18,900 nucleotides of DNA from a bacterium (lineage in GTDB: Bacteria; Planctomycetota; J058; JAJDCP01). Location: positions 1 to 18,900 of the forward strand of contig JAUIEM010000184.1 of assembly GCA_030428695.1 (NCBI GenBank). Reading direction: 5' to 3'. Below the pieces are notes generated by a model. The model made no database searches and was not told the DNA's origin. It saw only the letters and a program-made list of their open reading frames with translations. Below are positions 7,365 through 16,737 of this stretch, one piece after another. Position 1 is the stretch's first letter, and each line of letters opens with the position of its first letter. The position numbers and the translations under genes are program-made.

Positions 7365-9068
7365 ATGACGCGCGAAGACACCCTCGAGACCACCGCGACC
7401 GCCCCCGAGGAGGCCCCCGGCCTGCGCGCCGGCCCGACCCGGCTCGGGGAGTTTACCCTGCTCGAGAAGCTCGGCGCCGGCGGCATGGGCGCGGTCTACC
7501 TCGCGGTCCAGGCGTCGCTGCGGCGCAAGGTCGCGCTCAAGGTCATCCGGGTCGACGGCGACGACGAGGAGCTCTGCAGGCGGCTCGAGTCCGAAGCGCG
7601 CCTGCTCGCGACGCTCCACCACCGGCACGTCGTCCAGGTGCTGACCGCCGGGCGCGACGCGGCCACGGGGCGGCTCTACTTCGCGATGGAGTACGTCCCC
7701 GGCGAGAGCCTCGAGGCGGCGATCGAGCGCGGGCCCCTGCCCTTCGGACGGATCGTCGCGATCCTGCGCGCCCTGACCCTCGCCCTCGAGCACGCCTGGG
7801 ACGAGGCCCGCCTCGTGCACCGGGACGTCAAGCCCGGCAACGTGATGCTCGGGGCCTCGGGCGCGATCAAGCTCCTCGACTTCGGGCTGGCGCGCTCGGT
7901 GCAGGCCGTGACCCGGCTGACCGCCGAGGGCATGACGCTCGGCACGCCGGAGTACATGTCCCCCGAGCAGGGCGCAGGGGCGGACGTCGACTTCCGCACC
8001 GACATGTACTCCCTCGGCGTGCTGCTCCACCGGATGCTCGCCGGCAGCCTGCCGTTCACCGCGCCGACCATCGCCGGCATGCTGTTCCTGCACAACTACG
8101 CCCGGCCGCGCCGCGTCCACCACTACCGCCCCACCCTGCCCGGCGCCTTCCAGCCGCTGCTGCGCCGGCTGCTCGCGAAGCGCCCGGAGCGGCGCTACGC
8201 CAGCCACACCGCGCTGCTCGCCGCGCTCGACGCGGTCGAGGCCGAGCTCGTCGCGAGCGGGCGGGAGGACGCGCTCCCTGGCGGGGCCGCGGTGCCGCCG
8301 CGCAGCTTCGAGGAGGCGCGGGACCAGGTGGACGCCGGGGACCTGCTCGAGCTCGGGCCGGTGGTGCGGCTCCGCCAGCCGCTCCGGCACGGCCGCCTGG
8401 CGGCGCTCGCGGTCGCGATGCTCGTCGCCCTCGGGGTCCTCGCCTGGCAGCCGACGTCCTGGAGGATGGCCCGGGACGCGACCGGCGCCGCCCCCGCCGC
8501 GGCTCCCGAAACACCCCCGGCCGCGCCGGTCGTCGAGCCGGCCCCGCCGCCCCGCTGGGGGCCCGCCCGACCGGTGTGGCGCACGGACGAGGTGATCGCC
8601 AGCGGCGACGGCAGCGTCTGGGGCTTCGACCCGCTCAGCGACCACCCCGACGTGCTGATCGGCGGCGGCATGGGCGCGCTGCGGCGGGAGGTCTCCGGCG
8701 GGAGCTTCCGGCTCGAGGGCAGCCTGGTCGACTTCGGCGCCGCGGAGCTCGGGATCTACCTGACCGGCCCGCACGGGCTCGGCCTCGGCGTCAACTTCCA
8801 GGACTTCGGCGCCGGCTACCTGCAGGCGCTCGAGTGCTGGAAGCCGGACGGCCGGCGGGAGCGGAAGCCGCCCGCCGCGAGCGCGCTGCGCGACGGCAGG
8901 CTCGACTTCACCGTGACCGTGGCGGCCGGCCGCGCGCAGATCGTGCTCGGCGACAGCCCCCTCGTCGACGGCGCCATCGGCCACGAGGTGACGGGCTTCG
9001 CCCTCTACGTGCACGGCCCCGCCGGCGGCAAGGCCGGCTACCGCGTGCGCCTCGCGATCCCGCGCTGA
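7365..9068 (+). CDS. Membrane-anchored serine/threonine protein kinase with extracytoplasmic beta-rich domain
   Basis: A 567-residue kinase with a full catalytic domain (about 28-290): GAGGMGAV (37-44), Lys59, HRDVKPGN (152-159), DFG (172-174) and the GTPEYMSPEQ segment (193-202). A single membrane helix spans about 345-361. After it come an Ala/Pro-rich linker (about 370-400) and a Gly-rich domain of about 165 residues predicted to lie outside the cytoplasm. That domain (from about SVWGFDPLSD to the end) alternates short hydrophobic strands with Gly turns, like a LamG/concanavalin-type sandwich. This fold guess is inference. It could be a sensor domain. The ATG start has GGAGG nine bases upstream. 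The gene ends 7 bases from the end of the convergent fmdB-like gene. Confidence 0.92.
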   Translation: MTREDTLETTATAPEEAPGLRAGPTRLGEFTLLEKLGAGGMGAVYLAVQASLRRKVALKVIRVDGDDEELCRRLESEARLLATLHHRHVVQVLTAGRDAATGRLYFAMEYVPGESLEAAIERGPLPFGRIVAILRALTLALEHAWDEARLVHRDVKPGNVMLGASGAIKLLDFGLARSVQAVTRLTAEGMTLGTPEYMSPEQGAGADVDFRTDMYSLGVLLHRMLAGSLPFTAPTIAGMLFLHNYARPRRVHHYRPTLPGAFQPLLRRLLAKRPERRYASHTALLAALDAVEAELVASGREDALPGGAAVPPRSFEEARDQVDAGDLLELGPVVRLRQPLRHGRLAALAVAMLVALGVLAWQPTSWRMARDATGAAPAAAPETPPAAPVVEPAPPPRWGPARPVWRTDEVIASGDGSVWGFDPLSDHPDVLIGGGMGALRREVSGGSFRLEGSLVDFGAAELGIYLTGPHGLGLGVNFQDFGAGYLQALECWKPDGRRERKPPAASALRDGRLDFTVTVAAGRAQIVLGDSPLVDGAIGHEVTGFALYVHGPAGGKAGYRVRLAIPR

Positions 9069-9081
9069 GCCTGGATCAGCG
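9063..9081. terminator. Stem-loop containing both convergent stop codons
   Basis: CGCTGA (9063-9068) and TCAGCG (9076-9081) are perfect reverse complements around a 7-base loop. The TGA of kinase 2 ends the left arm, and the TGA of the fmdB-like gene (minus strand) begins at the right arm. The symmetric element could act on both transcripts. It has no T-tract, and the stem is only 6 base pairs. Confidence 0.4.
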
Positions 9082-9294
9082 GGCGCAGGAGCCGGGGCCG
9101 CGCGGATCGCCGCAGGTGCCGCAGGAGCCCGGCGCAGGCAGCGGAGCCGGCGCGCGGCTGCTCGCCGTGAAGCGCGAGAGCTGTTTGGTCAACGCGGTGC
9201 TCGCGCAGGTCGGGCAGGCGGGGGTCTCGGCGCCGCGGACCAGGGTCTCGAACTGATGGCCGCAGGGATCGCAACGGTACTCGAAGATCGGCAC
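9076..9294 (-). CDS. FmdB-family zinc-ribbon protein
   Basis: A 72-residue protein beginning MPIFEYRCDPCGHQFE, the hallmark of the FmdB putative regulatory protein family. The CxxC pairs Cys8/Cys11 and Cys27/Cys30 would bind one zinc ion. The name comes from a gene near formamidase in a methylotroph, but a general function is not established. The C-terminal tail is Ala/Pro-rich and ends with three more cysteines (GSCGTCGDPRGPGSCAR), a common but variable feature in the family. The start is GTG at 9294-9292, with GGAGGAAGG upstream. It is in the same direction as the two-component genes but separated by 68 bases with a -10 candidate, so it is probably transcribed separately. Confidence 0.9.
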   Translation of the reverse strand: MPIFEYRCDPCGHQFETLVRGAETPACPTCASTALTKQLSRFTASSRAPAPLPAPGSCGTCGDPRGPGSCAR

Positions 9295-9323
9295 GGGCCT
9301 TCCTCCAGACTAGCACTTCTTGC

Positions 9324-9329
9324 ATTGTA
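9324..9329 (-). promoter_or_regulatory. Candidate -10 box for the fmdB-like gene
   Basis: TACAAT on the minus strand, a 5/6 consensus match 29 bases upstream of the GTG start. No convincing -35 was found. The position gives a leader of roughly 20-25 bases containing the Shine-Dalgarno. Confidence 0.35.
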
Positions 9330-9362
9330 GCCCGTGCGCCCGTGGCGAACAGCGCCCGGCCG

Positions 9363-11266
9363 TCAGTCCCCGCTGGCGCTGCGCACCGGACGCGGCTCCG
9401 CGCGCTCGGCCTCGGGGACGAGGAGCGGGATCACCACCCGGAACAGGCTGCCCTTGCCGGGCTCGCTCTCGACCGAGACCTCGCCGCCGTGGGCGAGGGT
9501 GAGGTGCTTGACGATCGACAAGCCGAGGCCCGTCCCCCCGAGCTCACGCGAGCGCGCCTTGTCCGCGCGGTAGAAGCGCTCGAAGATGCGGGCGTGGTGC
9601 TTCGGGGCGATGCCGATCCCGGAGTCCCGGACATCGAGCCGCGCCTGGCCGTCGACCACCGCCAGGGTCAGGTCGACCCGCCCCCCGTCCGGCGTGTAGT
9701 TCAGCGCGTTCTCGAGCAGGTTGTTCGCGATCTGGCGCAGGCCCTCGGGGTCTCCCATCACCCGCACCGGCTCCTGCGGCACCTCGACCCGCAGAGTGAC
9801 CCCCATGTGGTCGAAGTTCGGCACCTGGGCCGCCGCGGCGTTGCGGTACGGCACGCGCAGGTCGAGCTCGATGCGCTCGGTGTCGGCCTGCGACTCGATG
9901 CGGGACAGGCTGAGCAGGTCGCTGACCAGGGTGCTCAGGCGCAGGGACTGGTTCTGGATCTTGGTCAGGAAGCGGCCGCGCGTCTCCGCCGGCATCGCCT
10001 CGTCGTCCAACAGCGTCTCGACCAGCCCGCGGATCGCGGTGATCGGCGTCTTCAGCTCGTGGGAGACGTTCGCGACGAAGTCACGGCGCATCGCCGGCAG
10101 CTGGCGCAGCTCGGTGACGTCGTGCAGCACGAGCACCGCCCCGGCGCGGCGCCCCGCCGCGTCGAGCAGCGCGGCCGCGCGCAGGTTGACGATCTGCTCG
10201 CGGATGCGGTGGGACATCCGCAGCTCGGCGCTGTACTGGCCGGTGGTCAGCGCGTGCACCACCGCGTTGCGCAGCTCGGCGACCCCGCACACCTCGGAGA
10301 TCGGGCGGCCGAGGTTGGGCTCCGCCTCGACGCCGAGCAAGCGCCCGGCGACATCGTTCATGTGCAGGACGCGATGATCGCGGTCGACGGCGATGACCCC
10401 CTCGACCATGCCGCCGAGGATCGCGAGCAGCTTGTTCCGGTCGGTGGTGATGATCTCCATGCGGTCCCGGAGCTGGGCCGCCATGTCGTTGAAGGTGCGG
10501 GCGAGATGCTCGACCTCGTCGAGAGGCGGGGGGCGCACGGGGTGGGAGAGCTCCCCGCCGGCGAAGGCCTCGGCCGCGCGCGACAGGGCGAGCAGCGGCC
10601 TGGCGATGCGGCGCCACACCACGTAGCCGATCACCAGGGCGAAGAAGGCGGTGATGACCGCGACCAGACCGACGAGGTTGCGCAGCTCGGTGACCCGGCT
10701 CGCGATGATCGAGATCGGCTTGGAGCAGCGCACGTAGGCGACCAGCACGCCGTCGATGCACAGCGGGCGGGCGACGTACATCAGCTCGCGGTCGACGGTC
10801 ACGCTGTGGCGTACCGCGACTCCGTAGCCGGTCTGCGCCGCTGCGAGGACCTCCGGGCGGGAGCGGTGTCTGTTCATCGAGGTCGGAGCGGCCTCCGAGT
10901 CCGCGACGACCGTGCCGTCCTCGAGGATCAGGGTCAGCCGCGTCCCGCTGGCGACTCCGAGGGCCTCGGTGCGGACCTGCAGGCCCGGAGTGATCCCCGC
11001 CCGCAGGTCGGCCTCCGCGATCGCGCTGAAGAGGTGGACCTTGTCGTCGAGCTCGCGCTCGAAGTCCGCCAGCGACGCCTCCTCCAGGCGCCGCGCGACC
11101 AGCACGCCGAGCGTGGCGGTCGCGAACAGGATCAGCAGCGCGTAGCTGCCGTACAGCCGCCACAGGAAGCGGGAGCCCGGCAGCCAGCGGCTCCAGTGGC
11201 TCTTCTGGGCGTTCTCGGGGACCAGGATCTCGGTCGAGGAGGAGCTGACCCGTTCTTCGGAGGGGC

Positions 11267-11270
<4 letters not shown>
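9363..11270 (-). CDS. phoR: PhoR-like sensor histidine kinase
   Basis: A 635-residue membrane histidine kinase that should autophosphorylate on His405 and pass phosphate to the adjacent response regulator. The order is: TM1 (about 39-59), an extracytoplasmic domain of about 140 residues, TM2 (about 200-220), HAMP (about 221-275), PAS (about 280-390), HisKA with RRDFVANVSHELKTP (396-410), and HATPase with NLLENALNYTPDGG, DSGIGI and GGTGLGLSI. HAMP plus PAS plus this H-box is the PhoR-type layout. The large periplasmic domain is closer to the Bacillus PhoR plan than to E. coli. The GTG start at 11270 overlaps the regulator's TGA (GTGA). It has no clear Shine-Dalgarno of its own, so coupling is likely. 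The phosphate link is inferred from family resemblance; no pst or phoU genes are in view. Confidence 0.85.
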
Positions 11271-11968
<698 letters not shown>

Positions 11969-12011
11969 CGCTTCTCCCGACGGCTCTGGTTGCGGGACGG
12001 TAGCGCATGGA

Positions 12012-12028
12012 TGTGAACCTCGTGTAAA
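12012..12028 (-). promoter_or_regulatory. Candidate Pho-box (direct repeat) upstream of the phoB-like gene
   Basis: On the minus strand the site reads TTTACA-CGAGG-TTCACA, two near-identical hexamers with an 11-base period. That is the spacing recognised by PhoB/PhoP-type regulators; the Bacillus PhoP site is TT(A/T/C)ACA repeats with 5-base spacers. A poor -10 candidate (TACCGT) lies 9 bases downstream, which matches a Pho-box replacing the -35. The whole promoter fits in the 76-base gap between the DUF1501 stop and the regulator start. Confidence 0.45.
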
Positions 12029-12044
12029 GAGCCGGCCAGCACGC

Positions 12045-13256
12045 TCAGAACCAGGCGTGCAGCGAGAAGGGCCGAAGGGGATGGGCGTCGAGCAACGCCG
12101 TGGCGTCCGCGCCGCAGTGCTCCTCCAGGAGGGCGGCGTACACCTGCCGGAAGTCCGTCGTGCTCGCCAGCTCGCGCCCCTCGTTGAGCTGCGCATCCGC
12201 GAGCCCCGGCCAGCTGCCGAGCAGGCGACCGCCCGCGACGCTTCCGCCGAGCACGAACGCGCAGTTGCCATGGCCGTGGTCGGTGCCGCGGGTGCCGTTC
12301 TCGGCGGCGGTGCGCCCAAACTCGGACACGACCAGCACGCACACGTCGTCGAGCCGCGGACCGAGGTCGACCGCGAAGGCCGCCAGTGCGCCGGCGAGCT
12401 CGGCGCAGCGGCCGGCGAGGGCGCCCTCCGCCCCGCCCTGGTCCTGGTGGGTGTCCCAGCCGCCGAGCTCGGCCGCGACGACCTCGAGCCCGATGTCGTG
12501 CTTGATCAGCTGTGCGGTCTCCCGCAGCTCGCGGGCCAGACGCGTCGCGGGGTAGGTCGCGCCGTGCGCCGGGCGGTAGGCCTCCGGATCGACCGCGCGG
12601 AGCACCTCGAGCGCGGCGAGGGCCTCCTGCCCGGCCCGGCTCAAGGCCTCGCCATCGCCCCCGGGATACAGCTCGTGCAGGGTGTCCGCCAGGCGCGGAT
12701 CCCGCAGCAACAGCGAGCCGAGGCTCTCGATGATCTGGACCGGCGCCTCCCCCGAGAGGATGCGCGGCAGGGTGCGGCCGAAGCCGAGGGCGCGCACCGG
12801 ACCGCGGCCTTCGCGGCTGGCGAGCAACCGGTTGAGCCAGCCGTCGTAGAGGGGCCGCGCGACGCCGGCGGTCTCCCAGCGGTCCTGCTCCTCGAAGTGG
12901 CTGCGGCCGGCGCCCGGGTAGCCGACCGCGTGGATCGGCGCCAGCCGCCCGGCGCGGTAGAGGGGAAGCCAGGGAGCGAGGGCCGGGTGCAGGCCGAAAC
13001 CCTCGCCGAGGTCCAGGCAGCCCCCCTCCGCGCCGGGCCGGGGGATCGCGATGCGCGGCCGGCGCCGGTAGTAGTCCGGGTCTTCGTGCGGGACGAGCAG
13101 GCTCAGCCCGTCGGCGCCTCCGCGCAGGAACACGCAGACGAGCACCTTGCCGTTGGTCTGCTCCTCGGCCGCGAGCGGCGCCCCCGTCCAGCACAGGCCG
13201 AGCGCGACGCTGGCGGCGCGCGCCAGGAAGTCCCTCCGTCCGATCCCATCGCGCAT
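12045..13256 (-). CDS. DUF1501 exported protein with Tat-type signal
   Basis: A 403-residue protein of the DUF1501 family, abundant in Planctomycetota; its biochemical function is not established. The N-terminus MRDGIGRRDFLARAA with a following hydrophobic stretch to about residue 30 is a twin-arginine signal (Arg7/Arg8), so it should be exported folded. Family motifs are FLRGGADGLS (43-52), GGWDTHQ (265-271), SEFGRT (311-316) and GTDHGHGN (324-331). The WDTHQ and DHGHG motifs suggest metal ligands, and DUF1501 is placed with the alkaline phosphatase/sulfatase superfamily; catalysis is not proven. The ATG at 13256-13254 starts one base after the DUF1800 stop (TGA-c-ATG) with AGAGG upstream, so the two are co-translated. 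A start further upstream is possible but would overlap DUF1800 without support. Confidence 0.93.
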   Translation of the reverse strand: MRDGIGRRDFLARAASVALGLCWTGAPLAAEEQTNGKVLVCVFLRGGADGLSLLVPHEDPDYYRRRPRIAIPRPGAEGGCLDLGEGFGLHPALAPWLPLYRAGRLAPIHAVGYPGAGRSHFEEQDRWETAGVARPLYDGWLNRLLASREGRGPVRALGFGRTLPRILSGEAPVQIIESLGSLLLRDPRLADTLHELYPGGDGEALSRAGQEALAALEVLRAVDPEAYRPAHGATYPATRLARELRETAQLIKHDIGLEVVAAELGGWDTHQDQGGAEGALAGRCAELAGALAAFAVDLGPRLDDVCVLVVSEFGRTAAENGTRGTDHGHGNCAFVLGGSVAGGRLLGSWPGLADAQLNEGRELASTTDFRQVYAALLEEHCGADATALLDAHPLRPFSLHAWF

Positions 13257-13257
13257 G

Positions 13258-16200
13258 TCAGTGCCTCTGCATGTCCGGGGTGAGCAGGATCGCCCGCGCC
13301 ACGCGCCGCAGGCCGGGCTCGTCGAGCTCGAGCTCCGCGCAGGCCGCGCGCACCGCCTCACGGCTGCGCGGCGCCAGGGGCCGGCCGAGCAGCCCCAGGC
13401 TGAGGTCGTCGAGCGCGAGGTCGAGGCCGAGACCGTCCCGGGAGCGACCGAGCAGCCGGTCGAGGTCGAGGCGTGCGGCGACGAACTCCGCGAAGCTCCA
13501 GCGGGCGAGCAGCGCCGAAGAGTGCAGCCAGGCCTGCTCCTCGTCCGGATAGCCGTCCGGTGTCGGGCAGCCGAACGGCGACTGCCCGAGCCGGGTCAGC
13601 CAGCCGTCGAGGCTCTCGATCTCGAGCGCGGTCAGCGGCACGCGGTGCAGGCCGATGACCAGCGCGAGCGGATCCTTCACCTTCGTGCCGACGTGCGCCC
13701 GGTCGAAGAAGACCGGATCCTCGACCAGCGCCCGCACCGCCCCGTCGAGCTTCCCCTCCCGCCCCAGCGCGTCGGCCAGCCGCGCGACCAGCGCCGCGGG
13801 AGGCTCGTCGCTCACCAGGCCGCGGACGAGCTTGCGCGCCCAGTGCTCCGGCGTCGACGGGTGCGCGCCGAGCACCGCGAACAGCCGCCCGAGCTCGGCG
13901 CTGCCCGCGCCGGCGGGGAAGGGAACGCCGAGGATCTGCTTGGCGCCCCCGTCGTGCCGGTTCCCGTAGAAGGCGAGCTCGAACCAGGGCCAGGCCAGCG
14001 TCGTCGTGCACCCGCTGAGCACCCGGGCGACCTCTTCGACGTCACGCTGGCTGTAGCCTCCGCGGACGCCGAGGCTGTGCAGCTCGAGCAGCTCGCGGGC
14101 CAGGTTCTCGTTGAGGGCGCCGGCGCGGTTGGCGGAGTTGTCGAGGTAGTCGAGCATCGCGGGCGACAGGGTGCTGAGGGTGAGCAGGGTGCCGAGCTCG
14201 TCGAAGGCGGCGGCGCGCAGGCCGAGGTGCGAGAACCACTCGCGCCAGGCGTCGGTCTTGCCGAGCCAGGTGTTGAAGTGGTCCTCGAGGAAACCCGTCA
14301 GGCGCTCGCGCACCACCTGGCGCGTCAGCACCGCCCGCGCCAGCCAACCCAGGCGCAGGCCCGCGCCGTTGTTCGGGTCGTTGCGCAGGAGCGGGAAGAA
14401 CAGGAGCTCGACGGGCTCCCCTGCCGCGGGCGCCGGCGCGAGCTGGGCGTCCAGCCAGGCCGCCTCCCCGCGCCGCAACAACGCGACCAGCGCGGCCTCG
14501 CTGTAGCCGACCCCGAGGCGCTGGAGCAGGTGCACCCCGCGCTCGCTCGGGTTCAGCGCTTCTGCGGGGGGCAGGATGCGGACCCGGACGGGCGCGGTGC
14601 GACTCTCGTTCCCGTAGCGGTCGACGGCCCGCAGCTCGAGGGCGCGTTCTCCCTCCAGCCCCGCGGGCAGCCACAGGCCGACCCGCCCCGCGTCGCCGCT
14701 GCGGGCGACCGGCGCGCCGTCGACCAGCAGCTCGACGCAGGCGACCTCGCTCTCGTCGGAGACCTCCGCGCACAGCAGCGTCGGCCCACGCAGCGCGTCG
14801 CCCTCCGCCAGCCCGAGCCAGCGCAGCCGCGGCGGATGCGCCTCGCCAGCCGGCCACAGCGCGAGCCCCGCCAGCCACAGGTTGCGATCGCCGCCGGTCT
14901 CCGGGTCGTAGCGGTCTCCCCGCAGGGCGATGGTCAGCGTGCGCTTCCCCGGCTCGAGCTCGAGGGCGAGGGGCCCGTGCCGGACGTAGCCCGTGCTCGG
15001 CACCGTCAGCTCTCCCCGCTCTTCACCATCGACCATCACCAGCGCCCGCGGCGCGCCCTCGAACAGGTCGGCGCGGGCGAGCAGCTCGAGCTCGTAGCGG
15101 CCCCTGTGGCGCACGGGCAGCTCGAAGGACACCGTCTGCGTCTCGCCGTACAGCCCCCAGGCGTAGCGGCCCGGGGCCGCGGGGGCGACGCTCGGGCGCT
15201 CTGCCCCGAGCGCGTCGAGGGCGTAGCGCACCTGGGGCGCGACCGGCACCCCCTCACAGGGGAGGCGCCGGACCCGCACGGGATGGCTCTCGCCGGGGTT
15301 GCCCGCGAGGTCGTAGGCGACGGCCTGCAGGGTGTGCGCCCCCGGCGGCAGGGAGACCGAGGTCAGCAGCCGATCCCCCGGCCGCCGGAGGAGCTCTTCA
15401 CCGTCGCAGAGCAGGCGGATCTCGCGCACCGCGGTGTCGTCGTAGGCGAGCACCGTCACCGTCGCCGCACCGCCGAGCAGCGCCCCGTCCGCGGGGCTGA
15501 GCAGCAGGCTGAGCGGGCGCGCGACCTCCCCCTCCCCCGGCCCGAGCCGCAACAGCTCGAGGCGCTCGACGTGGAGGTTGCGGTCCTCCCGGGTGTCGGG
15601 CTCGTAGGCGTCGTTGTAGAAGACGACGGTCAGCACGTGCTCCCCGGGGGACACCGCGAAGCTGCCGCCGAGGGCGACCCGGCCCAGGCCCTCGGAGACG
15701 GCCACCGGGCCGGCGGCGACCGCGGCGGCGTCGAGGTGCACCCGGACGTTGGGGAACGCGTGGAAGACATCCGCGCGCATCCGGCCGAGGAGCTGGTAGG
15801 AGCGCTCTTCGGCGGCCTCGAAGCGCAGCTGCACCATCTGGGCCTGGGAGAAGATGCCGGCCAGCCGCCTCCCGTCGGCATCCTCGTACAAGGTCGGCGG
15901 CTGCGGATCGAGCGCGCCCAGCGGCGCGACCGCGGCGATGCGCTCCGCCCCGGCGACGGTGAGGTCGCCTTCGGCGGGCCGCACACAGCGCACCCGCCGC
16001 ACGTGCTCGGCCCGGTTCCCCGAGGCGTCGACCGCCTCGACCCGCAGCGCCCGCGTGCCGGGCATCGACGACGCGTCGAAGGCGACCTCGAGCAGCGGCC
16101 CCGGCCCCTCGGCGAGCAGGGTGTCGTCGGCGAACAGCCGCATCGTGACCGGCTCGAGGTCCAGCGCCCGGGCACAGACCTGCACCGCGCCCCACAGGCT

Positions 16201-16617
16201 GGCGCCGCGCGCCGGAGTCAGCAGCGTGACCCCGGGTCGCAGGCGGTCCGCGACCACCTCGAGCGCGCAGCGGGCCTCGCCCCGCGCGCCGCGCACGACG
16301 AGCTCGCAGCGCCCAGGGGCGAGCGGCGTGAAGAACACGTACCCGCGCCGCGCCCCGCCGAGCACCACCGCCTCCGGCTCGACGGTGACCACCCCGGCGG
16401 GAGCGGCCTCGAGGGTCAGGGCCAGGTCCCCCCGCGCGGGCTGTTCCAGCTCGACCGCCAGGGCCTGGACACGGCCGAGCGCGACGCGCTTCTCCGGCTC
16501 GACGAAGCGCACGGGCCCGGCCGTCAGGGGCAGGGTGAGCGCCAGCAGGCCCAGCGCGCCGAGGACGTGGCGACGGTGTGCGGGGAGGAACGGGGCGGAA
16601 GCTACGTCGGGGCTCAT
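13258..16617 (-). CDS. DUF1800 exported protein with Ig-like and CBM60-like modules
   Basis: A 1119-residue protein, about twice the size of a minimal DUF1800 protein. A basic and hydrophobic N-terminus (about 14-34) is a likely signal peptide. The order is: a beta-rich domain (about 35-125), an Ig-like domain (about 130-215), a CBM60-like module (about 225-362), Ig-like (about 365-445), CBM60-like (about 460-590), Ig-like (about 600-680) and the DUF1800 domain (about 685-1119). The two CBM-like modules are paralogous: EPDTREDRNLHVERLEL and DPETGGDRNLWLAGLAL occupy the same place in each, resembling the YDPxTGxDRNLYVD ending of calcium-dependent xylan-binding CBM60. The DUF1800 part shows LLQRLGVGYSEAALVALL, DHFNTWLGK, ENLARELLELHSLGV and the C-terminal HSSALLARW. 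The function is unknown; surface carbohydrate binding is inference. ATG at 16617-16615 behind GAGGG. Confidence 0.9.
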   Translation of the reverse strand: MSPDVASAPFLPAHRRHVLGALGLLALTLPLTAGPVRFVEPEKRVALGRVQALAVELEQPARGDLALTLEAAPAGVVTVEPEAVVLGGARRGYVFFTPLAPGRCELVVRGARGEARCALEVVADRLRPGVTLLTPARGASLWGAVQVCARALDLEPVTMRLFADDTLLAEGPGPLLEVAFDASSMPGTRALRVEAVDASGNRAEHVRRVRCVRPAEGDLTVAGAERIAAVAPLGALDPQPPTLYEDADGRRLAGIFSQAQMVQLRFEAAEERSYQLLGRMRADVFHAFPNVRVHLDAAAVAAGPVAVSEGLGRVALGGSFAVSPGEHVLTVVFYNDAYEPDTREDRNLHVERLELLRLGPGEGEVARPLSLLLSPADGALLGGAATVTVLAYDDTAVREIRLLCDGEELLRRPGDRLLTSVSLPPGAHTLQAVAYDLAGNPGESHPVRVRRLPCEGVPVAPQVRYALDALGAERPSVAPAAPGRYAWGLYGETQTVSFELPVRHRGRYELELLARADLFEGAPRALVMVDGEERGELTVPSTGYVRHGPLALELEPGKRTLTIALRGDRYDPETGGDRNLWLAGLALWPAGEAHPPRLRWLGLAEGDALRGPTLLCAEVSDESEVACVELLVDGAPVARSGDAGRVGLWLPAGLEGERALELRAVDRYGNESRTAPVRVRILPPAEALNPSERGVHLLQRLGVGYSEAALVALLRRGEAAWLDAQLAPAPAAGEPVELLFFPLLRNDPNNGAGLRLGWLARAVLTRQVVRERLTGFLEDHFNTWLGKTDAWREWFSHLGLRAAAFDELGTLLTLSTLSPAMLDYLDNSANRAGALNENLARELLELHSLGVRGGYSQRDVEEVARVLSGCTTTLAWPWFELAFYGNRHDGGAKQILGVPFPAGAGSAELGRLFAVLGAHPSTPEHWARKLVRGLVSDEPPAALVARLADALGREGKLDGAVRALVEDPVFFDRAHVGTKVKDPLALVIGLHRVPLTALEIESLDGWLTRLGQSPFGCPTPDGYPDEEQAWLHSSALLARWSFAEFVAARLDLDRLLGRSRDGLGLDLALDDLSLGLLGRPLAPRSREAVRAACAELELDEPGLRRVARAILLTPDMQRH

Positions 16618-16715
16618 GCGCGGCCACCCTCGCTGGCTTGGGATCGGGGCTCTACAGTGCCTACGGGAGTCGGCGCGGACTGTTGGATGCACCTCAGGAG
16701 TGAACCCGCCCGAGC

Positions 16716-16737
16716 TGCGGACGAGATCTCCGCCGCA
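16716..16737 (-). terminator. Stem-loop immediately after the SRPBCC stop
   Basis: On the minus strand TGCGG (16733-16737) pairs with CCGCA (16716-16720). The 12-base loop holds the self-complementary GAGATCTC. It begins directly after the TAG. No T-tract follows. The remaining 98 bases to the DUF1800 start contain no promoter I can support. Confidence 0.25.

Noticed and set aside
16618..16737. A promoter for the DUF1800-DUF1501 pair.
   Set aside because: Only poor matches (TAGGCA, TGTAGA) with no spaced -35 were found in the 120-base gap, so no site is claimed.
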